From the NCBI GenBank assembly GCA_030704615.1, contig CM060732.1:71219053-71283052 (forward strand): DNA of 64,000 bases. Direction: 5' to 3'. Every line of letters begins with the position of its first letter. Position 1 is the first letter of the stretch. This document shows, in pieces, positions 47,346 through 59,782 of this stretch. Made by a program: the position numbers and the translations under genes. This DNA comes from Takakia lepidozioides. Its lineage: Eukaryota; Streptophyta; Takakiopsida; Takakiales; Takakiaceae. A model generated the notes under the pieces. That model was given only the letters and a program-made list of their open reading frames with translations. It was not told the origin of the DNA and ran no database searches.

Positions 47346-47825
47346 TGTTAATTTTTTTTTTTAAACAAAAAAACAAAAAAACTGTGATGATTGACCTCCA
47401 TTCCCGCTTTTTCGCCCAAGGAAACAAAGGCCCCAGCAACTCGGCCTTGAGGGGAACATTACCCTTTTTTTTCTTTTTTTTTTGGGTGAAAGGGGATGGA
47501 GCCCTTGTTAGTTTTATTAATAATTATTCAACAACAAAAAGCATAATTATTGAAGGGAAAAAAATGAAAACCCTTACATGCCCCAATGCTGCCATGCGGC
47601 CTAGCACCCTTTTTCTTTTTTCTTTTTTTTAGCACCTATTGTGTTAACAAATTAAAATTAAAATCACAAAACATAAAATAAAGCGACACCCAAAACTCAT
47701 CCATCATCTCATCCATCATCCATGACATGTAGGGTGGTGAGAAATGTAGTCTACGACACGTTACACATAGCTAGGATGGTAAATGAATAAACGGAGTAAG
47801 TAAGAGAAAAGAAAAAGATAAGATA

Positions 47826-47960
47826 AAGTTTCTTTAACGTCCAGTGAATTTACAGAGCCTACTGCTCAATTTCACACAGGCCATCGAGGGCCCAATGGAC
47901 GGTCTGAAGGCACATGTTGGAGGTTTGAACCCAGGATCACCTGGGTTATGCACAGGCAAG
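47826..47960 (-). mobile_element. SINE, head-truncated copy of the 24012-24190 family
   Basis: Matches the 3' part of the 24012-24190 element (ACGTCCAGTGAATTTACAGA, CCAATGGACGGTCTGAAGGC, TTTGAACCCAGGATCACCTG) but the box A end is replaced at about 47960. It lies about 270 bp before the start codon of the LRR gene and may be part of its promoter. Confidence 0.75.
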
Positions 47961-48230
47961 GAAAGGCTTATCGTGTTTACGGGCTGCGACCAGGAGGTAC
48001 ACTTGGCGATGGCGCTTCTCGCAGCGCGGCAGCCGTGGTGCCGCTGGACCTCTGTGTGTGTGCGCCTGCCTGCGGATGGTGGCCCGTCCAAGCGGAGGAT
48101 TGCTGGTGTGGAAGCGACGGCATTGCAGAGGGTGATGGGCCTAGTGTGATGTGGGACGGAGTAGATATTACACACCCAATTGTGGAGCTGATTAGGTTAG
48201 TGCATTCCTTGAGGTGCAGGAAAGCCATGC

Positions 48231-50688
48231 ATGGCCATAGTCACAGGAGACCGCTATCTGGATCTGCTGGCTCGATTCGTCGAGCAGCAGGCAGCGGCGC
48301 TGCTGGATGGAGGGCTGGTACTCAAGCTCAATCCTGTGGGATTGCACTATGTGCAGACACGGTTGGAGGCCTTGCAAGAGCTGGAGCAGCTGCGTAATGG
48401 TGCCCCCGTGGACTACCTGCGAGCATATGTTGCAGACTTGGGGGACCACCGCGCCCTGGAACAGTTGCGGTCTGTGCTGCGCCTGCTCGGCTCGCTGCAG
48501 GTGGTGGCCGTGCTGCCTTTTCCCGCTCGGGACCCTACTCCCACCACGCTCCTTCCTTTTGCGCGGTTGCGTTCTCTGGAGCTTCGCGGCTGTGACCTCT
48601 CCACCTCCGCTGCTCGGGGCCTTCTTGAACTGCGGCCAATTCTGGAGAAGCTCATTTGCTACAATTCGGCAGTTAAGCTCTTCTCCGAGAAATTGAATGC
48701 TGTCGTAGCCTATGCGCTTCGGTCACTGTTGGTTTGTTTTGCATTTTCCAATTTTGTTATTGGACTGGGGATGGAAGTGTTCAAGTTTTTCGGGTTTTGA
48801 AGTGAGAACGGACAAGGAGGGGTGCAGGATGCATTGAGGCATATATTTGCGGAGCGAACAGTGGAGATAAAAGATGCAAAAGTGTGGAGCAAGCTGGCTG
48901 CCGTAGCATGTGTTTGCAATGGGATGCTCCTTATGGATGACTCGTTGCACCTACTTCCGGCTGTTGAAGCGTTGGATCTGAGCAGGAATAGGTTTGCCAA
49001 AGTGGCTAATCTTGAGAAATGCACGAGGCTTAAGTTTATTGACTTGGGGTTTAACCATATTACGAGCTTGGCCTCATTGAATCAGGTGCCTACTGTTTTC
49101 ATCCACTGTGTTACAGGATTGGGGTGTTTGCATATGAACACACCTAACATGGAGTGGTGGCTCATGCAGGTAGTGGATAAAGTTACCAAGCTGATTCTCA
49201 GGAATAATGCGTTGGCAACAACAAGGGGACTTGAGAAATTGTATTCTTTAGAAGCCCTTGACCTTTCACACAACATCATTTCTAGCTTCCATGATGTGGA
49301 GTTGCTAGGCAGTCTGCCTGTACTGCATTCATTGTGGCTGGAAGGAAATCCTGTCAGTCTCAGCTGTTACTACCGAGAAGAAACCTTCAGCTTCTTCACT
49401 GACCCCACTAAGGTAGGCATATCTTCCTTCTGGACTGCCTTCTTTGCTGAATCAACAGTGCTGAATTTTTACTGAATGGTCTTCTCGCATGGCAAACTTA
49501 TTGTGGCCTGCTTGTGTCTGCAGCTGATCCTGGATGGAAAGCGGATGATGAAGCTGGAAAGCTGGATTGTAAGCAGAATTGTTACCCGGCGGCTCAAGCA
49601 ACTGTCTGGATATGGTGTCTATGTCCCTGCCAAGAGCACGGGGACACCTTCTGATGAGGCTGGCCAACCAGCGAGAGCTACAGTTATCCAACATACTGCA
49701 GGACCTAGGGTAAATGCAATTTATCCTTGTGGCAATGCTGGTATGTATGAATAAATGGCATTTGACAAACATACCCTCTACTTTTGAGTGAATTCCTGGT
49801 TGCCTTATATTCATATGGGAAACCTATGGATATGTGAACTACTGTAATCTGGAAACAATGTAAACTCATTTCCTTGAGAGTTGTGATCAGGATGTGATTA
49901 TATGTATTCATTGTAAGCTGATAGAAGACTCTTTGTATGATTGGCAGAGAAAGAGCTCGCGGCTTGCAGCAATTGATGATACAGGCGGTGATAAATCAAC
50001 TGGGGCAGTAGAGAGTGCACAGCAGAGTTCACAGGTGCCTGTGGCAGATAGTGAGACTGCTCTGCCAGGAATTCCTGAGGTGAAGGAACTATTGGAACCA
50101 GAGATGGTTCAGCTGATCGAAAGAATTGAAACCATCAAGAGGGAGGGATCAAGTTCATGGTTAAATGATCTTGTTGAGTTGATGGAAAGTAATGGCCGGG
50201 GACCAACAAGTGCAAACAAGATTGAGTTTCACAGTGTTAGAGAGAATGTTTCCAGCCAGAGAAAGCAGCTGCATTCATTGAAGAGGAGGAGACGGAGGAA
50301 GGAAGAGACCAGAAGGTTTCCACTCAATGTTGAAGGTCATGAAGACAACGGACAAGCCGGAGATATGCAGGAGAGTGTAAGAGTAAGCGGGGCAGGGTAC
50401 AACGGAGTGGGGGATGAGGAGGGAAGTGCGAATTCTTGGAAGGCACAAGAGGAGCGATTGGATGACCAACCAGTATCACCACCGCATTTTGACAGTGCAC
50501 TCTTGCACCGGCGCCAGAGCTTGGTAGCTGAGCTGTTGCAACTTCCCCTGGACTCATGGTCATCTTCTAGTGACAGCGACTCCCAGACTGAATCCAGTGC
50601 TCTCATCTCTGACAGCAGTAGCAGTGCTTGTGCCAGCCCTTCCCCTGCTGAGGCCACGGTGGACTCTATTATCTCCAACATAGAATGA
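48231..50688 (+). CDS. LRR protein resembling STK11-interacting protein (STK11IP/LIP1)
   Basis: Five exons, 48231-48671, 48828-49085, 49170-49412, 49524-49709 and 49948-50688, all joined in phase 0 by GT-AG introns, give 622 residues. The N-terminus (about 1-150) ends in LRSLELRGCDL...LEKLICYNSA, like the LIP1 N-terminal domain. Leucine-rich repeats follow: VEALDLSRNRFAKVANLEKC, LKFIDLGFNHITSLASL, VTKLILRNNALATTRGLEKL, LEALDLSHNIISS and LHSLWLEGNPVS, capped by LILDGKRM. The C-terminal 250 residues are low complexity with a basic patch (KRRRRRKEETRR) and a serine-rich end. Animal STK11IP binds the LKB1 kinase and acts on endolysosomes. Plant relatives are poorly characterised, so no specific role is claimed. 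The LRR part is certain and the STK11IP-type architecture likely. Confidence 0.88.
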
Positions 50689-51149
50689 AGGTTCAAATGA
50701 GCAAATCTGTCAGTGCCAGGATCAGTTATTGCATGTGAAAGTAACTCAACCATTCACTTAGAAGCCCAAGGCACCATGTACAAATTGCCACTTAATTGTT
50801 TCTGCCTGCAAGAGTCAAGATAGAGTCCCGCCAGATCTATCTGTCTCTCTCCTCCATTTTCAAAAACAATAGGACCATGGATTACCTTCCAGCTGAGGGA
50901 TCTGTTGACAAGGCTCTGCCAAGACAGCAAGCACTGAATCGCTTGTCTGTGAAGCCACCAAGCTGTTAATGGATGACATGGACAAGTTCACAAAGCCTAC
51001 GAATGTCTGGAAACTTATGCCTGTATGAAAATTCTACAGAGCTATCGACATGAGCAGTGTTATTTACCCATTTTCTCAAGGTCCTTGGTCCCACCCTGTT
51101 GTTGTATATACAGACCCACTACTGGAGTGAGTGAGACACAAAAAGGAAG

Positions 51150-51230
51150 TGTCTGCTCCCCCAAACTCGGCTCAGATCTATGGCCACATGGCTACAGCAA
51201 ACAACGGCTAATGCCTCGTGAGTGGAAAGA
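51150..51230 (+). mobile_element. LINE 3' end scrap
   Basis: CCCAAACTCGGCTCAGATCT, then ATGGCCACATGGCTACAGCAAACAACG and CTCGTGAGT align with the LINE 3' end found at 33809 and 34081 (GTCAATGGCCACAAGGCTACGGCAAACAACGTCTTATGAGT). It is diverged and non-coding. Confidence 0.5.
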
Positions 51231-51307
51231 AAGATAGAAGGACTCCTCCACAAATAAGTGTAAATTATGGTGTCTCTTCATCCCAAAGGGTGTTTGTGCC
51301 TTTCGTT

Positions 51308-51362
51308 GGAAGGTTGACACTTTGAACCCAAGATCACCCAGAGGCAAGGCACAAACACCCAA
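51308..51362 (-). mobile_element. SINE head fragment (24012-24190 family)
   Basis: The reverse complement gives CCACTGGTTGGGTGTTTGTG, CCTTGCCTCTGGGTGATCTT and GGGTTCAAA, the box A to box B portion of the SINE family. Confidence 0.6.
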
Positions 51363-52463
51363 CCAGTGGGTGGAGTAGATTCTCTCTCAAGATGGTAGCA
51401 TAGCTGCAGGTTTTTCTTTTGTTTTTATGTCGCTCTGGGAATGGGGGTGACCCCTGAATCCAAAGAAGGGAACGAAATTCGGTGTTCAGTGCATTCCTAA
51501 GTTTGCCAACCCTGAAGAGGAAGAGGAAGAGGAAGAGGTGCCTGCCTAAATCAGACAAAGTCCAGTTCTCTGAAAGGAATTTATGCTGGATGTTATGAGT
51601 TATGACACAGTATAATAGAAGAGGTGGTTGGGTTCCATACTTCAATAGTGACAGATTATTATGGGGCGTCCACAGTCCACTTTGAGCAAAAACCCAAATG
51701 AACCACATGAGAAGATTCAACCACCAATTGATTCAGTTCTCTGGTTTTTGAAGAGCTTGGATTGCAAACCTCTTATTAGGGGGGTCAGTTTTTCTTTAGA
51801 GAGAACACTGTCAGAGGTGCAGGCAGTCTAACAACTAGAAGCACGCAGTCTTGTTTTCCCCTCCCCTTAGGTGAGTTGCAAGTGGGGCATGAAGACAACT
51901 AGGTAGAAATACAGGCGATTATAAGCCAGCCCCTAAAGCAGACCTCTGTACAAAAACACAATTTCCCCCCTCTACAGCTGAAAGGCACTGCACAATGGAA
52001 CGGGGGTGAGTGGAGAGGTGCTAGGTCCTGGCCAAGACTTTCGAATCAATTCACTAGCAATGTCAACAATCAAAGAATCCACCTAGTCAATCTCTGTGAA
52101 ACCTCTATTTTCCTGATTCAGGGTTAACCAACGACCCTCATTGTCCATTAGATGCTGTTAATGATGCACCTAAAATGTTTAAAATGTTGCTACATCCATC
52201 AGCATTCAAGGGAAAATTTTCTCGACGGACAATGACCAGCATTTTAACCCAAGGCAATAATCTAGCAATGACTGTTTTAAGTGGTCCTTGTTGGGATATG
52301 CTAAGTGTGGATCTGATCAAACTTGGGCAAGTAACTGCTGTGCTCTTAAAATGCCCCCATTTTATCTAGCCTCAAAATGTGAGAAAGTCATCTTCACCTT
52401 TGGTAAGGTTCTGACGGTAAGTACTCAGTTATTACTCAGTTATTACTCAGTTAGTTACCATTC

Positions 52464-55400
52464 TCAAGACTGACGAAGGGCATACACATCAATTCGCATG
52501 TCATCCCCTGCAGCATACAAAAGGTTCCGGGCATTGGCCCACTTCAAATCATGATATCTCCCAATGCGTCGACCATCTTTGAATGGCTCGACCACATGAG
52601 CTGTTGGCCTCGCGTTAGCAAAGTCCACCAGATAGAGGCCCCGCAAAGTACTAACTGCTGCTGTGCTGGCCCCGCCCCCCAAAGCAACCTTCAGCACTGC
52701 ACTATCGTCCAGCTGCAATGATGACACTGGTGCACTTCCTCCCTGTCCCGCCCCCACCACGAAAATGAAGAATAGTCCAATCTTTCAGGAGAGCTAAACA
52801 ACCTTTGATTTCAGAGATTGAATGGAAAGGCATAACTACTGACACAAGAGCCTTGAATGATAGGACTGCATGGGGTTTTGGGTAGAGCCAGATTGGCTTA
52901 TACCTGATTAGCCAAAGAACGGAAGTCCCAGCGAAGAACACGCGTGTCCATACCAGCAGAGAGTATGAGATTTGAGTCATTGGCATCCAAACATGTAATC
53001 ATTGCATCATGTGCCTGCAGTCGCCCACTCTTTGCCACACTTCCAAACATACCTGCATCCACCCCAGCTCATCGCTAGTTACTTCTAGTTGGCAGTACAA
53101 TTCTCATCTCTTCCAAAGAGCATTCTCTTTACAAAAAATTCTTGTATAGCACCAATGATCTGAGTTCATGCACTCACCAACACAGCGGTCGACACGGCGA
53201 TCCCACACGCGGACAGTGAAATCCCGTGAGCCAGACATGAAAAGGTTGTGATTTGGTGGAAACAATGACACACAAGTTATCAAATCCTGCAACAGGCCTC
53301 ACAGCACCATGCAAATCCCACTCATTCCAAGCTTGAAATCATGAAACTCAAAGCCAAAAAGAGAAGTGGGTTTCTTTCTAAAATCTCAGAAATGCAATAA
53401 ATAGAAACAACAGATGGATAATGACCGGCAGGCAGAAGAACAGGTGAAGATAAGTATGGCTAAAAACCACCTGCACAGCTTACCTCATGCTCTGCATACT
53501 GCCGCACAGGCTGCAATGTGTTGAAGGAGGAGGCTGCTTGGATATCATAATAGCACACTCGCTCATCCAGCCGTGGTCCACCCCTGTGAACAGCATGTGT
53601 GCTTAGATTCCATCGTCACAACAAGTTGATGGACCTCATGAATGCTTCAGTGTAGTAACTCAAGCCTGACATGCTGCTTACCCCTCAGTCGCTGCTGTAT
53701 GCACAGTCTCCCCAGTAACAAATGCATGCTCCACTCCTCCCATTGCCTTCAAAGACCACAAAAGTGAGATAACCTTCTGGCAAAACCCCTCACCACAAAT
53801 ATCACGTGGAAGTGATAGCACCTAATTCCATGTCCTTAGTGCACAAAAGAATATGATACACAGGTGAGGTCACTTAGAGTGTTGTTGCAAACACATTGCT
53901 GACATACTGAGGACCGGCCGAAAAGACAACTGTACCCAGAATAGATTGTACCCAGTGATTTTTTTTTCATTTTTCCAAAATCGCAGGCGGGGCCACCTGT
54001 GAATTCTACCCAGTGCCCATGTGGCGAGAATAACGAGGTGACAGGGTTAGAAAAGTGGCTATATTCCAGGTGGCACGTAACTGGTCCAAGTTGGCAAAAT
54101 TAGGCTCCTGATTTTCATCTGCTGGTTCTTTTTGGCGAAAATCTCGGATTTTACCCCCCATAATTCCTTTGCACAAGTAGCTGACCGATTTCCAGGTCGA
54201 AATCTGGCAATTTTTTGCCAGAAAACAATCCACTGGTCATACCTTGATGCAGGAAACTAACTTAGAGGAGTCCTTAGAAAGAATGCCCTGCTCCTTCCAC
54301 CCGCGACCTGCAGCTCCATACTGCAAAATACACGGTGGGGGTAGCATTCGGTTCCCTCCTTGCCCAGCAGCCTCCTCCTGCACACTCCAACAGGTGCCTC
54401 AGATGAAATCCGGCGTAACTGGCTTTATTATAAACAAAACTGTTGTTTGGTAACACTGTCCTTTTAATGTTGAAAAGAAAAAGGAGGCTTTCTATCTGTG
54501 TGAGCAGTGAATTCACCAAGGCCTCACAAAGTTCACTGTAGGATACATTTTTAAACAGTCATCAGAGTTGCAACCTACCTTGGCAACACCACAGACGAGC
54601 AAAGTTTGGTGGGAAGAATGGATGTCCATTGAGCAAGCATAGTGACGAGCCATGTCCACTGTCTCTAAGACCTGCAATGGCATCAAAGTTCAGCCATAGA
54701 GCAGATTGAAGAGCAAGCCAAATGAAACAAATGCAAGAAGCAAGAGTCAGAGCAAACTACACACATCACCTGTCCATCTGGTGTCCATACAATCAGAGTG
54801 CCATCCTTGCCTCCACTTATTAGCTGATTGCGTTTATCATCTGCCACATGCTCAGAGAACGGCAAGATTCAGAAAGAAAGCTCTCACACACAATAGAAAC
54901 AGAAGGGCAAAGGAGGAGTAAAGAAAGAGAGGGTTTCCAAAAACCTTCATTCCAGAGCAGAATTGCTAAACTAGGATGCAAAAGACATGACTGACAAATA
55001 CAATCTGGGTTGGTAGCTAGGCAGTCCAACACAGGCAGACAATCGATGGTGAATGAAGATGGGAGGTCAAGCACATAGAGCAAGCCATGAATGAAAGTCA
55101 GTCTTAAATTGAATTTGCTGTCTGTTGATGGAGCACTGGCACTCAAAGACAGCAACAAGAGCATGCAATGAATCCTGCAGACGAGCTGATAGGGAAAGGG
55201 ATGCAAAAAGCCAACCATAAGACATGGCAAATATGGTGTTTCGATGGCCCACATATGATTCCACTGCATGCAAACCTGCAACAATTTCAACACTCATTTT
55301 AAAAGATGTTACTGTCAGCCACAACATCACCTCAAGAGATACTCCCCTCTGTCCAACAAGTCAAGCGTGTTAAGCAAAGTAGGGGTTACTCTATATAAAC

Positions 55401-58400
55401 CAAACAAGGGTTCCCATACTTTGAGAAAGAGGTAGGTATAGGACAGGATTAAGGACTGGAGGAAATAACGACTGCCACATATCATGTCATGGAGTCAAAG
55501 TTTGTTAAGATCTTGCAAACACACCAGAGAAAGCAGGCGAAGCATCCAGTTGCAGTCCCTTGCTGGAATCAGCTTGAGTTGACATTGTGGCAGAGCTAGG
55601 CAGCTCATGTGAAACTTGCAATGGGCGACTCCATCCCATGCTCTCTTCAATATAGTTAATATCATACCTGTCATCAGTATTCATTAGCTGTGCAGTCCAA
55701 CCAGCAGGAAAGTAAGCAAATTATCACAAAAAGGGCAGCATTTTGAGGTAGACAACTTACTGGAATGCATCCTCGGTGACATTTTGCAGTGCAGCATTGA
55801 GGTCCCCAAGTGTACTTGGATCACACTTCTCAGTCAGCTGCGACACATTGGGCAGCCCAAGGTCAATCACACAAATCCCTGTCCCACAATGCAAGGGTCA
55901 AAGAATTTCAGGGCATGCCATGCCACCACACAGCATTGGCACAACTGGTTGACTTGGGAACACTGCAGGATGTAGGGTTTAGAGTACAATAAGGGTAGTT
56001 AGAATAGTGACTTTGAACGATAACTTCAAACATGATAACCCCTCATTCTTCGGAAGAAGAAAGCCATGCATAAGTACTTAGGTGATAGCAAGTTCAAGCA
56101 TCTCTGACATGTGCCCAGTGGATGGGAGGAGCTCCAATTATACTCAGATCTCTTTGCAGGACCCAGTGTTAGCTCTTTGTGAATGCCCGAACCGACATGC
56201 AAGAGTTTATCTCCATTGGCCTCCATGAGGATGATCAACCGGATCCATAGCAACACCCCGAACGATGGGGCGTCTGCCTAGCCACCGCCTTTGTCCCGCT
56301 TTGTCTTGCCACCAAATACAAAACCAGCAACTTTGAAAAAATTCTTTTGGGAGACCGGTAATTTCTTTACAGCTCACACTCATACACAGACCACAGCAGA
56401 AATTATAATACCTGCTGCAAACACAGTTCTACAGTTTTCCCCAACATTGTCACTGCAGCACACCTTGTCTCTGGTTTGCGCAGCAACGTGATTATAGTAC
56501 TAATCGCCCCTGTAAACACCACATCCCCATCATTCAGTCAGCAACCTCCCCTTCCAATCTCCACTGGAACCACTGTAAAGTGTGTCTAATTTACAAAAAG
56601 TGTCAGGAAAAGAGACGAAAGGAGGTGCATACCAGTGATTGAAACAAATTCAAGGTTAACAAGCGCTGCAAATGCTTCCGCATGAGCAAAAAAGTCCATA
56701 CGGCTTGCCTCCACTGGTCGTTTCACCGTCAAGTGCTTCAACACCTTCAAATTCAACATTGCCGATCAGATATCTAGACTCTACTACACCAATCAACCCC
56801 TGCACTCAAAAGATTTCCAGGAGGATGTGACTGCTTGCATGCAGATGATAGATGGACTTTTGGGTATTAAAAGCCTTTGAGTTCACAATGAATTTGATCA
56901 ACCAAAAAATGGCACTGGTGCAAGGGACTCAATACACTCCAGAGGTGTGTTGACACCTTTGGGATTAGAAAATCACGCATCTTGGTCTTTGCTGGCTCCG
57001 GAAGCCTGAAGTCAGCACAACCAAAGGCCCCAGAGATTAGAAAACATGGTGCCCCTGCATAGCATATTCCACTCATTTACTTCAAGGAGTCCCCCAGTAC
57101 CCTGCTGCATGCACAAACATTAGCATTGCAGCAGTTGGAAACCTCTGCAGAGAGCATGATGTACCTCACACTCCCAAATCCTGAATTTAGTACAACCAAG
57201 GATTGCACAAATCAGAAAACTTACGGGCTGCTACCACATTCCACAACAGGAACATTTGGGCTCCTTACTTCAAGCAGTCCCCCATGAACAAGCATCACAA
57301 TTCCATCACTGTAAAGCCTCCAGATAGAGCCTGATGCAACACTCACACCAGAGACACACAGATACACATTTGTAATTTTGGCTGAAGGCCCTATACGTAA
57401 TAGGGCTGACCTAGGGAGAAGATACATGAATGGCACCACGCTCTGCTGACGTAGCACTAAGTCGTGGTTGAAGACCACGGCCACAAAGGCTGCCTGTAAC
57501 TCTTCCCATACCTGCCACCCACTTCCCCCATTTCTGGTTCTCACTCCTGAAAAAAATGCATGTAAGCTGTCAATGCCAGCACACGTTCATGTAGCTGCAG
57601 ATTGCCACTGTACAGTGCAGTACCTTTATTCCTCAGATCCACACCCCATATCCACCACCTTAACTAAATACTTTGCTTGCACAACCTATCCATGCATCTG
57701 AGGAGCTGTACGACTGTCCCCCACTCTCACCCTGCAACCAACTCAATCCAAGGCAGCTTGTGTGCCATGTCGTAGTCAAGGGCACGTTTCCAGAGAGACA
57801 CAGTTTCCCCATCTTTGATCACATACACTGCAGGTTTGATGCGAAGGACCCAAAATGGACACATTATATTCCCAAATACACGATGAAGGCAATTGCAGAT
57901 GGAAAGTTTGAAAATTGTAGAATGTTTTTTTAAGCACCCACAATGAAAGTGTTGAAATGCTTCTTTTCCTTTGAAAGGTTTAGTCTGGTTCAGCATATGA
58001 ATAAAGTAAAGGTGGTCTACTTGTCTAAACAACCCCAAAACTCTCACTAACCGTGTCAGATGTGCTGTCACTGAGGAGGGTTGCAATTTCTGCTGCCACT
58101 CTATCCAGCTGGGAGCCATCCTCCAGCCGCGATATCAGTGCCTGGAACAGCTTCCCCGTATCCCGTGTTTTCACATGATCTGTCAATGCCCTGATAATGT
58201 CTCCACAAAACACGATATCAGGGACTTGATACACGACGTATCTTGACAAGCACCCAGACTCATTTGAGACCTTGCCGCTGTCCGATTGCAATGCCGGCAG
58301 TGTCATTCTCAAATAGTGAACCTACTCTATCAGCTGCGTACTTCCATAATCGTCAGTCCATCAACAAACTCCAACTTTCCCTTCAACCAAACCAATATTC

Positions 58401-58890
58401 TCCAACAATTTAAAACACACACACAGAGATTCGACCCACAAAAGTTTTGACTCAGAATGCCTGTGAAATATATCACAATGCAACCCACAAATGCCTGAAA
58501 AAGAAAAGGCAACGGCATCCTCTAATCTCCGTGAAATATCCGAGGATGAAAAAGAGGAGGCACATGATACGTCTCTACATTGCATGAGACCAGTAATCAA
58601 CCCTACACTTGGCATTCTTCCGCAAGACGAGAAATCTACCAACCCGCATCACATGGAACAAATCTCACATTCAGAAAGATAAAGAGAACGGCGGACCTTA
58701 AAGTGCGAAAGAGCTCAGTTGCTAATGGGATCTCATCCGGGCTGAGATCTACTTCTATGAAAAGCTTCATCAAATTTCGTCCTGCCTGGTCGCCAACGCA
58801 CCTGCTCCCCTCAATGCAAACCTCAGAAGCTCCCTGCGTTTGTTGCGCCTTGGCAGCCCTGCGGCCATATACTCCAAGTAGCAAGCCCAT
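52464..58890 (-). CDS. Helical-repeat plus WD40-repeat protein, family not identified
   Basis: Recognised exons (minus): 58890-58697, 58307-58048, 57827-57731, about 57539-57225, about 56744-56633, 56509-56412, 55878-55761, 55667-55525, 55275-55216, 54840-54770, 54671-54579, 53746-53682, 53583-53484, 53286-53178, 53052-52904, 52742-52464. Junctions keep phase with GT-AG, except between the fourth and fifth and between the sixth and seventh, where phases do not match and a small exon is probably missing. The 5' half is helical and armadillo-like ([36 protein letters not shown]). The 3' half has WD40 blades: [67 protein letters not shown] and [19 protein letters not shown]-stop. Probably a scaffold protein. 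Introns hold an rpl2 remnant, a repeat and a partial exon duplication. Confidence 0.82.
53955..54240 (-). repeat. Hairpin-headed dispersed element, copy 2, in a WD40-gene intron
   Basis: The reverse complement aligns with 45420-45700 over its length: CTGGCAAAAAATTGCCAGAT head, CGACCTGGAAATCGGTCAGC, ATATAGCCACTTTTCTAACC, CCTCGTTATTCTCGCCACAT, and GCGATTTTGGAAAAATG then an A-run. It sits in the intron between exons 54671-54579 and 53746-53682. Confidence 0.8.
56219..56302 (-). pseudogene. rpl2: Fragment of bacterial/organelle-type ribosomal protein L2
   Basis: A continuous 28-codon minus-strand stretch reads [16 protein letters not shown] followed by [12 protein letters not shown]. This is the C-terminal signature of bacterial and organelle ribosomal protein L2 ([23 protein letters not shown]). 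Homology stops sharply after HPHGG, and a stop (TAA) follows four codons later. It lies inside an intron of the WD40 gene, same strand. RWLGRRP and VAM favour a mitochondrial over a plastid source. It is either organelle DNA transferred to the nucleus or the relic of a transferred gene. Confidence 0.8.
57005..57290 (-). repeat. Partial exon duplication within the WD40 gene
   Basis: The end of the exon finishing at 57225 plus the start of its intron (about 57290-57176) recurs degenerately at about 57110-57005: GGGGGACT-CTTGAAGTAA, then GTTTTCT-AT, CTTTGGTTGT-CT, TTCAGG. The downstream copy has lost the GTAAGT donor and is probably non-coding. Confidence 0.6.
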
Positions 58891-59782
58891 CGTCAGCTCA
58901 TTTCTTTTATGTATAGGAGAATCTTGTGGCTCGTCAGTTTGTTAACGGAACTTTGCATGGAAGGGTCCATGTCCTGCGTTTTCTCTATCTGAAGAACGAC
59001 CATACAATTCCCTCTTCACACCGAACTACTGCTCATTTGTGCAACGACAAACTGCGTTTGTTGAATCATCGTTGTCGCTTGCTTCAACCAAGGATTCTCT
59101 GTATTATTTGCTGAGCTTCTCCAATACAGATCTTCTTGTTGTAATAGAGAGAGTGGCAAGCCACACTGACTGTGAAAGGAGAATGGCATGCAGGCAACAC
59201 CATAACGTGTTTCTGAAATAGACTCCTCCTCATCTCATGACAATTAGAGCACTAGTGAACAGCAACCAGGAAGTATCTACTGTCAATATACACTTCAAAC
59301 TTCCTCTCAACGAGCTGGGAAGTCCCACTGTCCTCTTGGAGACAGTAGGTGTTATTCCATTATAACTGTAAAAATCTACCCTCACATGGAGAACAATGTT
59401 GCTTAAACCCAAGATTGATAAATTCTAAAGCCTCTCCACTTTCGAGGTAAGGTAGAGGGATGGGTTTTAAGGTTTATATGCAGAGACTGGATGCTAAATA
59501 CCCCCTCAGAGTACAAAGTATCCCTCAATCTTTTAGGGATCTCCTTTTGTCAACCTTTTTCGGTGCAAAACTATTGACCTCCAGGCTACAAACTTGTTTT
59601 CATTCTTGCTGTCCCCTGCAATCTGTCATCAAGTCCAACAAGCGTTCTGTGATTTAACCCCTGTTTCACGTCTAACATTTGAACCACAACCATCACCATA
59701 GGCAGCTTGGCAAAGTTATGAACCTTCCCCATCCACCCCCACCTTTAGTGTGATGCACTTCAATTCATGCACATTCCTTCTT
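58891..59782. other. Spacer between the PPR-DYW 3' end and the WD40 gene start
   Basis: Both flanking genes are on the minus strand, so this should hold the 3' UTR of the DYW gene and the promoter of the WD40 gene. No motif was recognised with confidence. Confidence 0.45.

Larger units (their letters stand above)
50689..52463. other. Convergent intergenic region with retroelement scraps
   Basis: Lies between the 3' ends of the LRR gene (+) and the WD40 gene (-). It contains a LINE 3' scrap and a SINE head (listed separately) and a GGAAGA run near 51520-51537. No further gene. Confidence 0.5.
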
